Shown piece by piece: positions 28,073 to 36,518 of a stretch of 64,000 nt of DNA. The translations under genes were made by a program, and so were the position numbers. Source of the stretch: Oscillospiraceae bacterium (lineage in GTDB: Bacteria > Bacillota > Clostridia > Oscillospirales > Oscillospiraceae); the NCBI GenBank assembly GCA_017535865.1, contig JAFXTM010000083.1, positions 1 to 64,000 of the forward strand. The letters run 5' to 3'. Position 1 is the stretch's first letter; each line of letters begins with the position of its first letter. Under the pieces are notes generated by a model. The model saw nothing but the letters and a program-made list of their open reading frames with translations. It searched no databases and was not told the origin of the DNA.

Positions 28073-29401
28073 TTATCCGTAAATGTCGTTCGTGTCCACC
28101 AGGACGACGTCAAACTCCATTTCTCTGCCGTCGCGCCAGATCGTGAAGTGCAGCGTGTCGCCGACCCCGAATTCGTTCTTGATGTCGTTGACTTCGTCGG
28201 TCGTTTTGACAGGCGTCCCGTTCACCGCGATCAGAATATCGCCCGGCCGGATGCCCTGCTTCAGGGCGTCAGAGCCCTCGGAAACGTCCGAGATATAAAG
28301 GCCCTCCGGCAGCTCGTAGTAGTTGGCGGCGTTCTCGGGGATGCTGCCGACGGTGATGCCGATCGCCGGGCGGCCCCGCACCTCGCCGTCGCGGATCAGC
28401 GCGCTCACGATGTTCTGCACCGTCGCGGAGGGGATGGCGAAGCCGATGCCCTCGATGCTCGAGTAGGAGGACATCATCTTCATGTTGGTGATACCGATCA
28501 CCTGCCCGTACATGTTGAACAGTGCGCCGCCGGAGTTGCCCTCGTTCAGGGCGGTGTTGGTCTGCAGCAGGGTCATCGTGCGGCCGTTGTATGACACGCC
28601 CCTCTCGATGGCCGAGATGATGCCGTTGGTCAGCGTGCTGCGGAACTCCTCCCCGAGGGGATTGCCGATCGCGGCCACCGGATCGCCCACGCGCAGCAGA
28701 CCGCTCTGCCCGAAGACGGCGGGCCGCAGTCCCTCCGCCTCGATCTTCAGCACGGCGATGTCGCTGATCGCATCCGCTCCGACCAGACGCGCGGGATAGA
28801 CCTCGTCGTTGCTGAGCGTGACCGTCGCGCGGTCGCTGTCGTCGATCACATGGGTGTTCGTCAGGATCAGGCCGTCGGAGGAGAGGATCACCCCGGTGCC
28901 CCAGCTGTAGCCGACCTCGTCGCCCTGATAGGCGGAGATGCCGACGATGGAGGGCTCACAGTTCACATAGAGCTCCTGCAGGCTGCACTCTGTCCCCGCC
29001 GGCTGCAGTTCCAGCTCGAAGCCTGCCGGGATCGTCACGCGCTCGATGTCGATGTTCGTCGTGCTGTCCGTGACGGTCTCGTAGTAGCTGTCGAAGAAAT
29101 CAACCCAGTTCTCGGGCATGTCGCTGTCTCCGTCCGCTTTTTTGTCGTCCTCCCCGCCGGAAGGCGCGTCCGGTCGTTTGAAGGGGTTTTCCGCCTTCGA
29201 CTGTCCGTTGTCCGCAGCCTCGGCCACGGTGCCGAAGCTGGCAAAGGCGAGCGAACTGCTCACGATGAGGGCGATCACCAGCGCGATGGCGCCCAGAACG
29301 CGCCATGGCGTCCAGAGGCGGCGTTTCCTTCCACGCGGCGCTGCGAGGCGCTGCAGCGGCTCGTACCAGCCGATCTCTTCCCTGTGCTCGTTGTTGTTCA
29401 T
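28073..29401 (-). CDS. HtrA/DegP-family membrane-anchored serine protease
   Basis: 442 residues. A cytosolic N-terminal tail, one membrane segment (about 33-56) and a trypsin-like domain outside: His in LTNTHVIDD, Asp in ISDIAVLKI and nucleophile Ser in NEGNSGGALF. A single PDZ domain follows (about 350-442). It degrades or refolds damaged secreted proteins. Directly downstream (41 bp) of a sensor kinase on the same strand, the arrangement known for secretion-stress systems such as CssRS-HtrA. Confidence 0.93.
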   Translation of the reverse strand: MNNNEHREEIGWYEPLQRLAAPRGRKRRLWTPWRVLGAIALVIALIVSSSLAFASFGTVAEAADNGQSKAENPFKRPDAPSGGEDDKKADGDSDMPENWVDFFDSYYETVTDSTTNIDIERVTIPAGFELELQPAGTECSLQELYVNCEPSIVGISAYQGDEVGYSWGTGVILSSDGLILTNTHVIDDSDRATVTLSNDEVYPARLVGADAISDIAVLKIEAEGLRPAVFGQSGLLRVGDPVAAIGNPLGEEFRSTLTNGIISAIERGVSYNGRTMTLLQTNTALNEGNSGGALFNMYGQVIGITNMKMMSSYSSIEGIGFAIPSATVQNIVSALIRDGEVRGRPAIGITVGSIPENAANYYELPEGLYISDVSEGSDALKQGIRPGDILIAVNGTPVKTTDEVNDIKNEFGVGDTLHFTIWRDGREMEFDVVLVDTNDIYG

Positions 29402-29442
29402 GCAGATTCTCCGTTCTCTCCGCGTCCTCCCGGACGCGTTTA

Positions 29443-30879
29443 TTATTCCTGTTCGGCCAGAGCCAGGGTAAACACGAACTCCGTGGCCCCGTTTTCGCTC
29501 TTGACCGCGATATCCTCATCGTGACTTGTCAGAATGGTCTTGACCAGATACAGCCCCAGCCCGACGCCCTCCTTGTCCATACTGCGCGAACGGTCGGACT
29601 TGTGGAAGCGATCGAAAATGAAGGGCAGATCGTCCGGCGGGATCGTCTCCCCGAAGTCCTTGACGGACACATAGGCCTTGCCCCGCTCCTTGTACAGCCG
29701 CAGCACCAGGCAGCTGCCCGGGGCGGCGAATTTCACCGCGTTGTCAAGCAGGTTGTAAATGACCTGCGTGATCGCGTCCTTGTCCGCGCGGACCAGGATG
29801 TGGTTGTCCGGCAGCTGCGGGTCGACGTCCAGGTCCTTTTTGGTCGCGCGGCCCTCAAAGCTCAGCAGCGTCTGCAGGATCAGCTCCGTCAGGTCGAAGA
29901 CCGTGCGTCGGCTCGCGTCGCTCGCGCGGGCGCGCGTCTGGCTCAGGGAGAGCATCTCCCGCACAAGACGGCTCAGCCGCTTGGTCTCGTCCCGGATCGC
30001 GCGCAGGTACTTGTCCTGCTCCCCGGGCGGGATCGTCCCGTCCAGGATGCCGTCGGCGAAGCCGGAGATCGTGGTCATGGGCGTGCGCAGTTCGTGGGAG
30101 ATGTTGCCGATGAATTCGCTGCGCCGCTTCTCGGACTGCTCGAGCGAGTCGGCCATCCGGTTGAAGGAGTCGATCAGCATGCCCATCTCGCTGGAGGGGT
30201 CGTCCGTCTGCCGGACGCGGACGGAGAAATCGCCCTTCGCGAACTTGCGCGAGGCGGAGGCCATCTCGTCCAGCGGGCGCGCCAGGTGCTTGGAATACAG
30301 CAGCGACACCAGCAGCGCCGCACAGAACACGCCCAGCGCCACGATCGCCGCCATCATCAGGAAGGCAGACCAGCCGCCGAGCATGTTGTCCGACGCGTTG
30401 GAGACGAAGACATAGCCGATCAGCTCCTCGCTTCCCGGCGAGGACAGGACCGGCATCGCCGCCACATAGCGCGCCAGCGGGTACATGCCGCCGAGGTCCG
30501 TGCGCTCGTCATACTTGCCGGCCTCGCGCACGGAGACGAGCGTCTCCTCCGAAACCCGCATGCCCAGATGCTCACAGACCGGCGCGCGGTCCGAGCAGGT
30601 CAGCACCGTGCCCTCCGCGTCGGTGATGAAGACATGGTCCCCCGTCGCCTCGGCGATGGAGCTGATGGACATGCCCAGCAGCCAGCTCGAGAGCGAATCG
30701 CCGTGGGAGACGGCCATGGCCATGCGTGCGACCTCCTGCGCCGTGTGCTCCATGCTCTCCCGGTACTCGCTGATGACATAGCTGCGGCCGATGCCGACAA
30801 AGGAGAGCGCGATGATCAGAAAACACATGGTCACCGTCGCGGCCGTCGCGGCAAAGCTGCGCAGATAGATGCTCTTCAT
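29443..30879 (-). CDS. Membrane sensor histidine kinase (HAMP-HisKA-HATPase)
   Basis: 478 residues. Two membrane segments (about 7-30 and 150-172) enclose an extracytoplasmic sensor of about 120 residues. A HAMP linker follows, then the phosphoacceptor His in FIGNISHELRTPMTTI and ATPase motifs including DNAVKFA and GVGLGLYLVK. It probably pairs with the OmpR-type regulator at 33556-34242. The ATG at 30877-30879 lacks a good ribosome binding site of its own but overlaps the stop of an 18-codon upstream frame as ATGA. Confidence 0.92.
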   Translation of the reverse strand: MKSIYLRSFAATAATVTMCFLIIALSFVGIGRSYVISEYRESMEHTAQEVARMAMAVSHGDSLSSWLLGMSISSIAEATGDHVFITDAEGTVLTCSDRAPVCEHLGMRVSEETLVSVREAGKYDERTDLGGMYPLARYVAAMPVLSSPGSEELIGYVFVSNASDNMLGGWSAFLMMAAIVALGVFCAALLVSLLYSKHLARPLDEMASASRKFAKGDFSVRVRQTDDPSSEMGMLIDSFNRMADSLEQSEKRRSEFIGNISHELRTPMTTISGFADGILDGTIPPGEQDKYLRAIRDETKRLSRLVREMLSLSQTRARASDASRRTVFDLTELILQTLLSFEGRATKKDLDVDPQLPDNHILVRADKDAITQVIYNLLDNAVKFAAPGSCLVLRLYKERGKAYVSVKDFGETIPPDDLPFIFDRFHKSDRSRSMDKEGVGLGLYLVKTILTSHDEDIAVKSENGATEFVFTLALAEQE

Positions 30880-30932
30880 GCGCGCATCCGGCCCGAAGCC
30901 GCTGTTTTCTTGTCGCCATTTCCTGCTCTCAT
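30876..30932 (-). CDS. Possible 18-residue upstream frame coupled to the sensor kinase
   Basis: An ATG preceded by GGAG at 8-9 nt opens an 18-codon frame whose TGA overlaps the kinase ATG (ATGA). The kinase start itself has no clear ribosome binding site, so translational coupling is plausible. The peptide is basic and unlike known proteins; it may only serve to load ribosomes. Confidence 0.35.
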   Translation of the reverse strand: MRAGNGDKKTAASGRMRA

Positions 30933-30985
30933 GCCCGTTTCTCCGATCGTTTTCGCCGTGTGATGACTGCATGTGCGTTTTATAT

Positions 30986-31013
30986 ATTATAGAGTTTTTC
31001 GCGTTTTTTTCAA
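30986..31013 (-). promoter_or_regulatory. Promoter of the sensor kinase-HtrA operon
   Basis: On the minus strand TTGAAA (31008-31013), a 16-bp A-rich spacer and a perfect TATAAT (30986-30991). Confidence 0.7.
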
Positions 31014-31140
31014 TGTCCTGTTTGTTAACATTCGCCTTTTGCTGCCGTAAACTTGATGCTTTTCCATATACGTGATAAAATCATCCTGAGCTTGCCGCCG
31101 GAGCGGGACGCTTCCCGGCGGCGGGAAGGAGTATGTCGGC

Positions 31141-32202
31141 ATGAAAAAGTTTGCGGTTTTCAGCGGTTTTCTCGGTTCGGGAAAAACCACGGCCATGATG
31201 GCGCTGACCCGGTATCTGAACGAGCACGGGTCCGGGGCGGCCATGATCTCGAACGACCTCGGGGAGGGCGTGACCCTCGCCGATCACCGTCTGGCCGAGC
31301 TCAGCGGCTGCCGGGCCTCCCAGATCACGGACGAGTGCATCTGCTTCTGTCACGATGTGCTGACGGAGCTTCTGAAGACCCGCTTCGACGAGGGCTGCGA
31401 GCTGGTGATCTCGGATATCCCGGGCTTCGGGGTCGGCGCGCTCGAGCACGTCTACCACGGTCTGAGCCGGGAATACCCGGACTTCTGCGAGCTCGCGCCC
31501 TTTACGGTCGTGATCGAGCCCCGCACCGCCGCGCTCCTGCGCGAAGGAAAGAGCGACGATCTGGCCAGCATCTGGACCGCCCAGCTCCTGGAGGCCGATC
31601 TGATCGTGCTCAGCAAGTGCGACCTGCTGGACGGGGACGCCCGCGCGGAGCTGCTGGCCTGGCTCGGGGAGCGCTTTCCGCAGGCGCAGGTGCTCCCGCT
31701 GAGCGCGCTGGGCGGAGACGGGCTGGACGCGCTCGCGTCCGCGCTCCTGCAGGGCCGCGCCTCGCTGCGCCATCCGGATATCGACTACGACGACGAGCGC
31801 CTTCAGGACGCCATGGGGAGCCTGAGTGAGTACTATCTTCAGTACCACGCCGCCGTCTGCTGCTATGACTTTGACGGCAACGCCTATCTGGCGGACATGG
31901 CCGGGGAGATACAGGCGGCGATCCGCGCCGCGGGCTGTGAGATCCCGCATCTCAAGCTGCTGGCCTGGGAGCCGGAGGGCGACTTCGGCAAGGTGGATCT
32001 GATCGGGGCGGAACGGCCGCCGGAGATCGGTCATTGCTTCCGCGGCCCCTGCACCGAGCTCGCTGTCGTCGTGAACGCCAGCGCCGCCTGCCCCGCCGAA
32101 CTGCTGGACAAGCTGGCGACGGAGGCGGTCAGGGCCGTCTCGGACAAGTATCAGCTGGAGCTGCTGCTCTTCAAGCGGGAATGCTTCGGCATGGGGGACT
32201 GA
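31141..32202 (+). CDS. CobW/COG0523-type metal GTPase
   Basis: 353 residues. A P-loop GTPase: Walker A GFLGSGKTT at residues 9-17, ISDIPGFG as Walker B/switch and SKCD as the guanine-specificity motif. The family's CxCC metal motif is altered to ECICFCHD near residue 65. COG0523 proteins deliver zinc, cobalt or iron to client enzymes. The C-terminal half is divergent. It ends 2 bp before a radical SAM gene, the likely client or partner. Confidence 0.8.
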   Translation: MKKFAVFSGFLGSGKTTAMMALTRYLNEHGSGAAMISNDLGEGVTLADHRLAELSGCRASQITDECICFCHDVLTELLKTRFDEGCELVISDIPGFGVGALEHVYHGLSREYPDFCELAPFTVVIEPRTAALLREGKSDDLASIWTAQLLEADLIVLSKCDLLDGDARAELLAWLGERFPQAQVLPLSALGGDGLDALASALLQGRASLRHPDIDYDDERLQDAMGSLSEYYLQYHAAVCCYDFDGNAYLADMAGEIQAAIRAAGCEIPHLKLLAWEPEGDFGKVDLIGAERPPEIGHCFRGPCTELAVVVNASAACPAELLDKLATEAVRAVSDKYQLELLLFKRECFGMGD

Positions 32203-32204
32203 GC

Positions 32205-33521
32205 ATGGGAGAAGGTATACGCCGGACGCGCTCTGTCTGCCCGGTCTGCCTGCGGAACCTTCCTGCGGAGCTCGTGCGGGAGGAGGATGGCTGCGTCTTT
32301 CTCGAGCGGCGCTGCCCTGAGCACGGGCTGTTTCGCGCGCCTGTCTGGCGCGGGCGGGTCGACTGGGAGACCTGGCTGCTGGGGACCGAGCCGCTCCCCG
32401 CGGGCGCCGGACTGCGCTGTCCGGACGGCTGCGGACTGTGCGGCGAGCACGAGAGCGGCAGCTGCTGCGTGCTGCTGGAGGTCACGCAGCGCTGCAATCT
32501 GCGCTGCCGCTTCTGCTTTGCCAACGGCGGCAGCGCTGCGGACGATCCCCCGCTTGAGGAGCTCAAGGCCGCCGTGCGGGAGATCGCCGTCCGCTGCGAG
32601 GGGCCGCTCCTGCAGCTCTCGGGCGGCGAGCCCACGCTGCGTGACGACCTGCCGGAGCTGGTGCGCTGCGCCAAAGAGGCCGGCTGCCGCTGCGTGCAGC
32701 TCAACACCAACGGCCTGCGCCTTGCGCGGGAACCGGGCTACGCCGAGCGGCTCGCCGAGGCCGGGCTCGACATCGTGTTCCTGCAGTTTGACGGGACGCG
32801 GGACGAGATCTACGAGACGCTGCGCGGCGCGGCGCTGCTGGAAGAAAAGCGGGAGGCGATCCGCGTCTGTTCCGCGCTGCGCGTCGGCGTCACGCTGGTG
32901 CCGACCGTCGTACGCGGCGTGAACGACGGCGAGCTCGGCGCGATCGTAGCCTTTGCGCGCAGGGAGGCGCCCGGCGTGCGGGGCGTCCATTTTCAGCCGG
33001 TCTCCTTCTTCGGGCGCTATCCGACGCTGCCGCGCGACGGGGACCGCTATACCCTCGACGAGCTCATGGCGGCGCTCAGCGAGCAGGCCGGGATCCCCCT
33101 CTCCTGCTTTCAGCCCTCCCGCTGCGATCACCCGCTCTGCGGTTTTCACGCGAGCTTTCTGATCGACCCGAAGGGCGGGCTGCGTCCGCTCAGCTCGATT
33201 GCCCACTCCTCCCGCAGCCGCGGCTGCGCCCGGGACAACCGGGAATACGTCGCGAGGCACTGGACCCGGCCCGCACCGGAGCCGGAGCCCGCGGGCGCTT
33301 TTGCGGAAGAGATGGACTTTGACACCTTTCTTTACCGCCTCCGGCACGAGAGTCTGACGCTCTCCGCGATGGCTTTCCAGGACGCGGGGAATCTCAACAT
33401 CGAGCGGCTGCACCGCTGCAGCCTGCACGTGTACGAGGGGGGAAAGATCAAGCCCTTCTGCGCGCGCTACCTCTCCGCTGTCGAGGCAGGCGGGCAAACG
33501 AAAAACGGGAACTTCACTTGA
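32205..33521 (+). CDS. Radical SAM enzyme of the Tes/TrsS-like type
   Basis: 438 residues. A Cys-rich N-terminus (SVCPVCLRNLP, RCPEHGLF, CPDGCGLCGEH) precedes the radical SAM motif CNLRCRFCFA (CxxxCxxC) near residue 100 and LQLSGGEPTLRDDL. The N-terminal pattern is that of archaeal tetraether synthase-like enzymes and bacterial TrsS proteins. More Cys residues occur in the C-terminal part (CDHPLCGFHASF, CARYLS), possibly auxiliary cluster ligands. The substrate is unknown. The ATG is 2 bp after the CobW-type stop; the TGA lies inside the terminator loop. Confidence 0.85.
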   Translation: MGEGIRRTRSVCPVCLRNLPAELVREEDGCVFLERRCPEHGLFRAPVWRGRVDWETWLLGTEPLPAGAGLRCPDGCGLCGEHESGSCCVLLEVTQRCNLRCRFCFANGGSAADDPPLEELKAAVREIAVRCEGPLLQLSGGEPTLRDDLPELVRCAKEAGCRCVQLNTNGLRLAREPGYAERLAEAGLDIVFLQFDGTRDEIYETLRGAALLEEKREAIRVCSALRVGVTLVPTVVRGVNDGELGAIVAFARREAPGVRGVHFQPVSFFGRYPTLPRDGDRYTLDELMAALSEQAGIPLSCFQPSRCDHPLCGFHASFLIDPKGGLRPLSSIAHSSRSRGCARDNREYVARHWTRPAPEPEPAGAFAEEMDFDTFLYRLRHESLTLSAMAFQDAGNLNIERLHRCSLHVYEGGKIKPFCARYLSAVEAGGQTKNGNFT

Positions 33522-33540
33522 AGTTCCCGTTTCCTTTTTT
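33503..33540. terminator. Bidirectional terminator overlapping the radical SAM stop codon
   Basis: A 13-bp perfect stem (33503-33515 with 33520-33532) with a 4-nt loop and T runs on both strands. The radical SAM TGA is at 33519-33521, within the loop and the 3' arm. The response regulator on the minus strand ends 35 bp away. Confidence 0.88.
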
Positions 33541-33555
33541 CCTTTGGGACGCCTG

Positions 33556-34242
33556 TCAGTCTTCCGCGAGCTCGAACTTGTAGCCCACGCCCCAGACGGT
33601 CTTCAGGCTCCACTTCTCGCTCACGCCCTCGAGCTTCTCGCGCAGGCGCTTGATGTGCACGTCCACCGTGCGGGAGTCCCCGAAGTAGTCGAAGCCCCAG
33701 ACCTCGTCGAGCAGCTGGTTGCGAGTAAAGACGCGGTTGGGCGAGGAGGCGAGATGGTACAGCAGCTCCATCTCCTTGGGAGGGGTGTCGATCTTCTTCC
33801 CGTCCACGATCAGCTCGTAGGAGTCGAGGTTGATGACGAGCTTGTCGAAGCTCAGCTTCTTTTCCACCGGGGCGTCCGCGTCCGTGCGGCGCATGACCGC
33901 GTGCACGCGGGCCAGCAGCTCCTTGATCTCGAAGGGCTTGGTTATGTAGTCGTCTGCGCCCATCTCCAGGCCGTTCACCTTGTCGTTCAACTCGCCCTTG
34001 GCCGTCAGCATGATGATCGGCGTGGAAGCCTTCCGGCGGATATCCCGGCAGACCTGCCAGCCGTCCTTCACGGGCAGCATAATATCCAGCAGCACCACGT
34101 CCGGCTGGAAAAGGTCGAAGTCCGCCTCGGCCTTGCCGCCGTCCGGGGCGATCATGGTGTCGAAGCCGTCCTTGCCCAGGTACAGACGCAGCAGCTCGGC
34201 GATGTTCGCATCGTCCTCCACGATCAGCGCGCGCTTGCTCAT
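33556..34242 (-). CDS. OmpR/PhoB-family response regulator
   Basis: 228 residues. Receiver domain with the phosphoacceptor D53 in VVLLDIMLPVKDGW, acidic residues at 10-11 (VEDD) and Lys in YITKPFEIKELL. A winged-helix DNA-binding domain follows (about 130-226) with FTRNQLLDEVWG and RTVDVHIKRLREKL. The likely cognate kinase is at 29443-30879. Start at the ATG 9 nt after AAGGAG. Confidence 0.93.
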   Translation of the reverse strand: MSKRALIVEDDANIAELLRLYLGKDGFDTMIAPDGGKAEADFDLFQPDVVLLDIMLPVKDGWQVCRDIRRKASTPIIMLTAKGELNDKVNGLEMGADDYITKPFEIKELLARVHAVMRRTDADAPVEKKLSFDKLVINLDSYELIVDGKKIDTPPKEMELLYHLASSPNRVFTRNQLLDEVWGFDYFGDSRTVDVHIKRLREKLEGVSEKWSLKTVWGVGYKFELAED

Positions 34243-34282
34243 TTCCGTCCACTCCTTTGCTTTCGCTCTGTTTTTTCCATTA

Positions 34283-34308
34283 TCATTATACCGACAATCA
34301 TTATACCG
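34283..34308 (-). promoter_or_regulatory. Tandem -10-like repeats upstream of the response regulator
   Basis: On the minus strand CGGTATAATGA occurs twice with a 15-bp period (34298-34308 and 34283-34293), giving two perfect TATAAT boxes 57 and 42 bp before the start. Either could be the -10; the repeats may also be a binding site for the regulator itself. Confidence 0.55.
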
Positions 34309-34343
34309 CGGCGCACGCGGCAAAGGTTAAAAAAGTGTAAAAA

Positions 34344-35723
34344 TCAGAAGTCCAGCTCCTCCAGCGAGAGCAGCGCCAGGATATACACCTTCAGCGCCTC
34401 CAGCAGCCAGGCGACGCAGGCGCCCTCGTCCGCGCCGTGGATCGGGCCGACGAAGTCCGGGACCGGGCGATCGAAGTGCTCGGGGCCGAAGGAGACCGCG
34501 TTCGGGAAGTCGCGGGCATAGGTGCCGCCGCCGATGGTGAAGGGCTCGGCGTTCTCGCCCGTCACCTCGTTGTAAGCGTTGATGCAGGCCTGGATGGCGG
34601 GGTTGTCGAGGGGCATGTAGAAGGGCTTGGCGTCGCGGTCCACCGTGACCTCGGCCAGTTCCCCGGCCTTCGCCTGGATGCCGGCTGCGATCTGCGCGCC
34701 GCTGGTGTTGGTGGGATAGCGGCTGTCGAGCGACTGGAAGAGCCGCCCGTCCTCCACGCCGATCACGCCTCCCACGATGGTCAGAGGCTTGAAGAGCCCG
34801 TCAGACGCCTGCACGCCGAGGCCGCTGCCGTCGGTATGGCGGTGCAGCGCGGCCAGCAGCTCCAGCAGCCGTTCCTCCTCGCCGGTGCAGACACGGTTTT
34901 TCAGCAGATAGTCCACCAGCTCGCCGATGGCGTTCACGGTCCCCTCCGGCATGGAGGCGTGGCCCGCCACGCCCTCGGCCGTGAGCTTCCAGAGCCCCTC
35001 GCCCGCGGGCTCGGCCGTCACGCGGCCCTCGGAGCGGAGCGACGCCGCCTTTACGGTCGCCTCCGCCTTCTGCGGGATCGCGTTGGGCGCGACGCCGCCG
35101 CGGATGTCCACGATCCGGTCCAGCGGCACGCGGGCGCGCAGGGTCCCGTGGTAGATGCCTTTCTCGCCGTTGACGAGCGGAAAATCCGCGTCCGGGCTGA
35201 AGCAGAAGAGCGGCGCGCGGTAGTTGGCAAGATAGTATTCCACATCCGCCATGCCCGTTTCCTCGTTCGCGCCGAGCAGGGCGCGGACCGGATAGCGCAG
35301 GGGGACGTTTTTCTCCTTCAGATATTTGAGCGCGTACAGGCACAGCACGCTCGGGCCCTTGTCGTCCAGCACGCCGCGGCCGAGCAGCCAGCCGTCTCTC
35401 TCTCGCATGACAAAGGGATCGCCCGTCCAGCCGTCGGCCACCGGCACGACGTCCAGATGCGTGATCGTAGCGAGATAGTCCTCGCCCTCGCCCAGCGCGG
35501 CGTAGCCGATCCGCCCCGCGCAGTCCACAGCCTCCAGGCCAAGCTCGCGGGCGATCTGCAGGCCGAGATCCAGCACCTCGCGGGGGCCGCGGCCGAAGGG
35601 CGCGTCCGGCTCCGGCTCACCCTCCACGCTGTTGATCGCCACCAGGCGGGCGATGTCCCGCTTGATGCTCTCGGTGTTTTCCTCGACAAACCGGTCGATA
35701 TCCCGGCGCAGTTCTTCGTTCAT
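34344..35723 (-). CDS. pepV: Dipeptidase PepV (peptidase M20)
   Basis: 459 residues, cytosolic. Zinc ligands and catalytic residues in ITHLDVVPV, GVLDDKGPS and LGANEETGM are in the family order, and the C-terminus has FGPEHFDRPVP and GADEG. It hydrolyses a range of dipeptides. The ATG was chosen because GGAAGAG precedes it; an open frame of 21 codons continues upstream without a ribosome binding site. Confidence 0.9.
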   Translation of the reverse strand: MNEELRRDIDRFVEENTESIKRDIARLVAINSVEGEPEPDAPFGRGPREVLDLGLQIARELGLEAVDCAGRIGYAALGEGEDYLATITHLDVVPVADGWTGDPFVMRERDGWLLGRGVLDDKGPSVLCLYALKYLKEKNVPLRYPVRALLGANEETGMADVEYYLANYRAPLFCFSPDADFPLVNGEKGIYHGTLRARVPLDRIVDIRGGVAPNAIPQKAEATVKAASLRSEGRVTAEPAGEGLWKLTAEGVAGHASMPEGTVNAIGELVDYLLKNRVCTGEEERLLELLAALHRHTDGSGLGVQASDGLFKPLTIVGGVIGVEDGRLFQSLDSRYPTNTSGAQIAAGIQAKAGELAEVTVDRDAKPFYMPLDNPAIQACINAYNEVTGENAEPFTIGGGTYARDFPNAVSFGPEHFDRPVPDFVGPIHGADEGACVAWLLEALKVYILALLSLEELDF

Positions 35724-35800
35724 GTTTCTCTTCCTTTCTGTCGGAGATTCCAAACAGACTATACCATTCCCGCCCGCACTTTTCAAGGCCGGACGCAGAA

Positions 35801-35828
35801 ACAGCGCCTCCCGGACCGGGAGGCGCTG
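35801..35828 (-). terminator. Terminator of plsY
   Basis: A 13-bp GC-rich stem (35802-35814 with 35816-35828, loop formed by opening the inner pairs). On the minus strand it is followed by TTTCTG. It lies 14 bp after the plsY stop. Confidence 0.65.
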
Positions 35829-35842
35829 CGGCAGGACCCGTG

Positions 35843-36457
35843 CTATTTCTTTTTCTTCTCCGGCTCAGCGGCTTTGAAGTCCGCCTCTGTGCCCTCAGCC
35901 AGGCGCTTGATGTTGCTGCGGTGCTGGAAGATCGCAAGGCACATCGCGAAGATCGCGAGGATCAGCCGCGGGGTCGAGACGTGGAAGACCAGCGCGAAAA
36001 CGATGATCGAGACCGAGGCGGCCAGAGAGCCCGCCGAGACCTTCTTCGTCAGGAAAGCCACGATCAGGAACACGACCACGATGCCGACAAAGACCCGCCA
36101 GTCGATCGCGAGGCCGATCATCGCGCCGACCGATATGCCCTTGCCGCCCCGGAACTGGTGGAACACGGGGAAGCAGTGGCCCAGGATGCAGGCGCAGCCG
36201 CCCGCGGCCAGGCCGACGTCGCCGAGCAGACGATAGCCCAGCCAGATCGCGGCCGCCGCCTTCAGCATGTCCCCCGCCAGCGTGGCGAAGCCGGCGCCCA
36301 GGCCGAACACGCGCGCCATATTGGTCGCCCCGGCGTTGCCGCTGCCGTGCTTGCGCACGTCCCTGCCCCAGCCGAAGCGGCTCAGCAGCAGCGAGGAGCT
36401 CAGCGAACCGAGCAGATAGCCCGCCGCGATCACGATCAAGAACTTCACAAGGCTCAC
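35843..36457 (-). CDS. plsY: Glycerol-3-phosphate acyltransferase PlsY
   Basis: 204 residues, about five membrane segments. The family motifs GSGNAGATNMAR, HCFPVFHQFRGGKGIS and a C-terminal HRSNIKRL are present. It uses acyl-phosphate to acylate glycerol-3-phosphate in phospholipid synthesis. GTG start after GAGGTG. The C-terminus is Lys/Glu-rich. Confidence 0.95.
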   Translation of the reverse strand: MSLVKFLIVIAAGYLLGSLSSSLLLSRFGWGRDVRKHGSGNAGATNMARVFGLGAGFATLAGDMLKAAAAIWLGYRLLGDVGLAAGGCACILGHCFPVFHQFRGGKGISVGAMIGLAIDWRVFVGIVVVFLIVAFLTKKVSAGSLAASVSIIVFALVFHVSTPRLILAIFAMCLAIFQHRSNIKRLAEGTEADFKAAEPEKKKK

Positions 36458-36518
36458 GCAGACACCTCGCTTTCTCTCTGTCGATGTATAAAAAGTATAC
36501 GCTCTTTCCGCGTCTATT

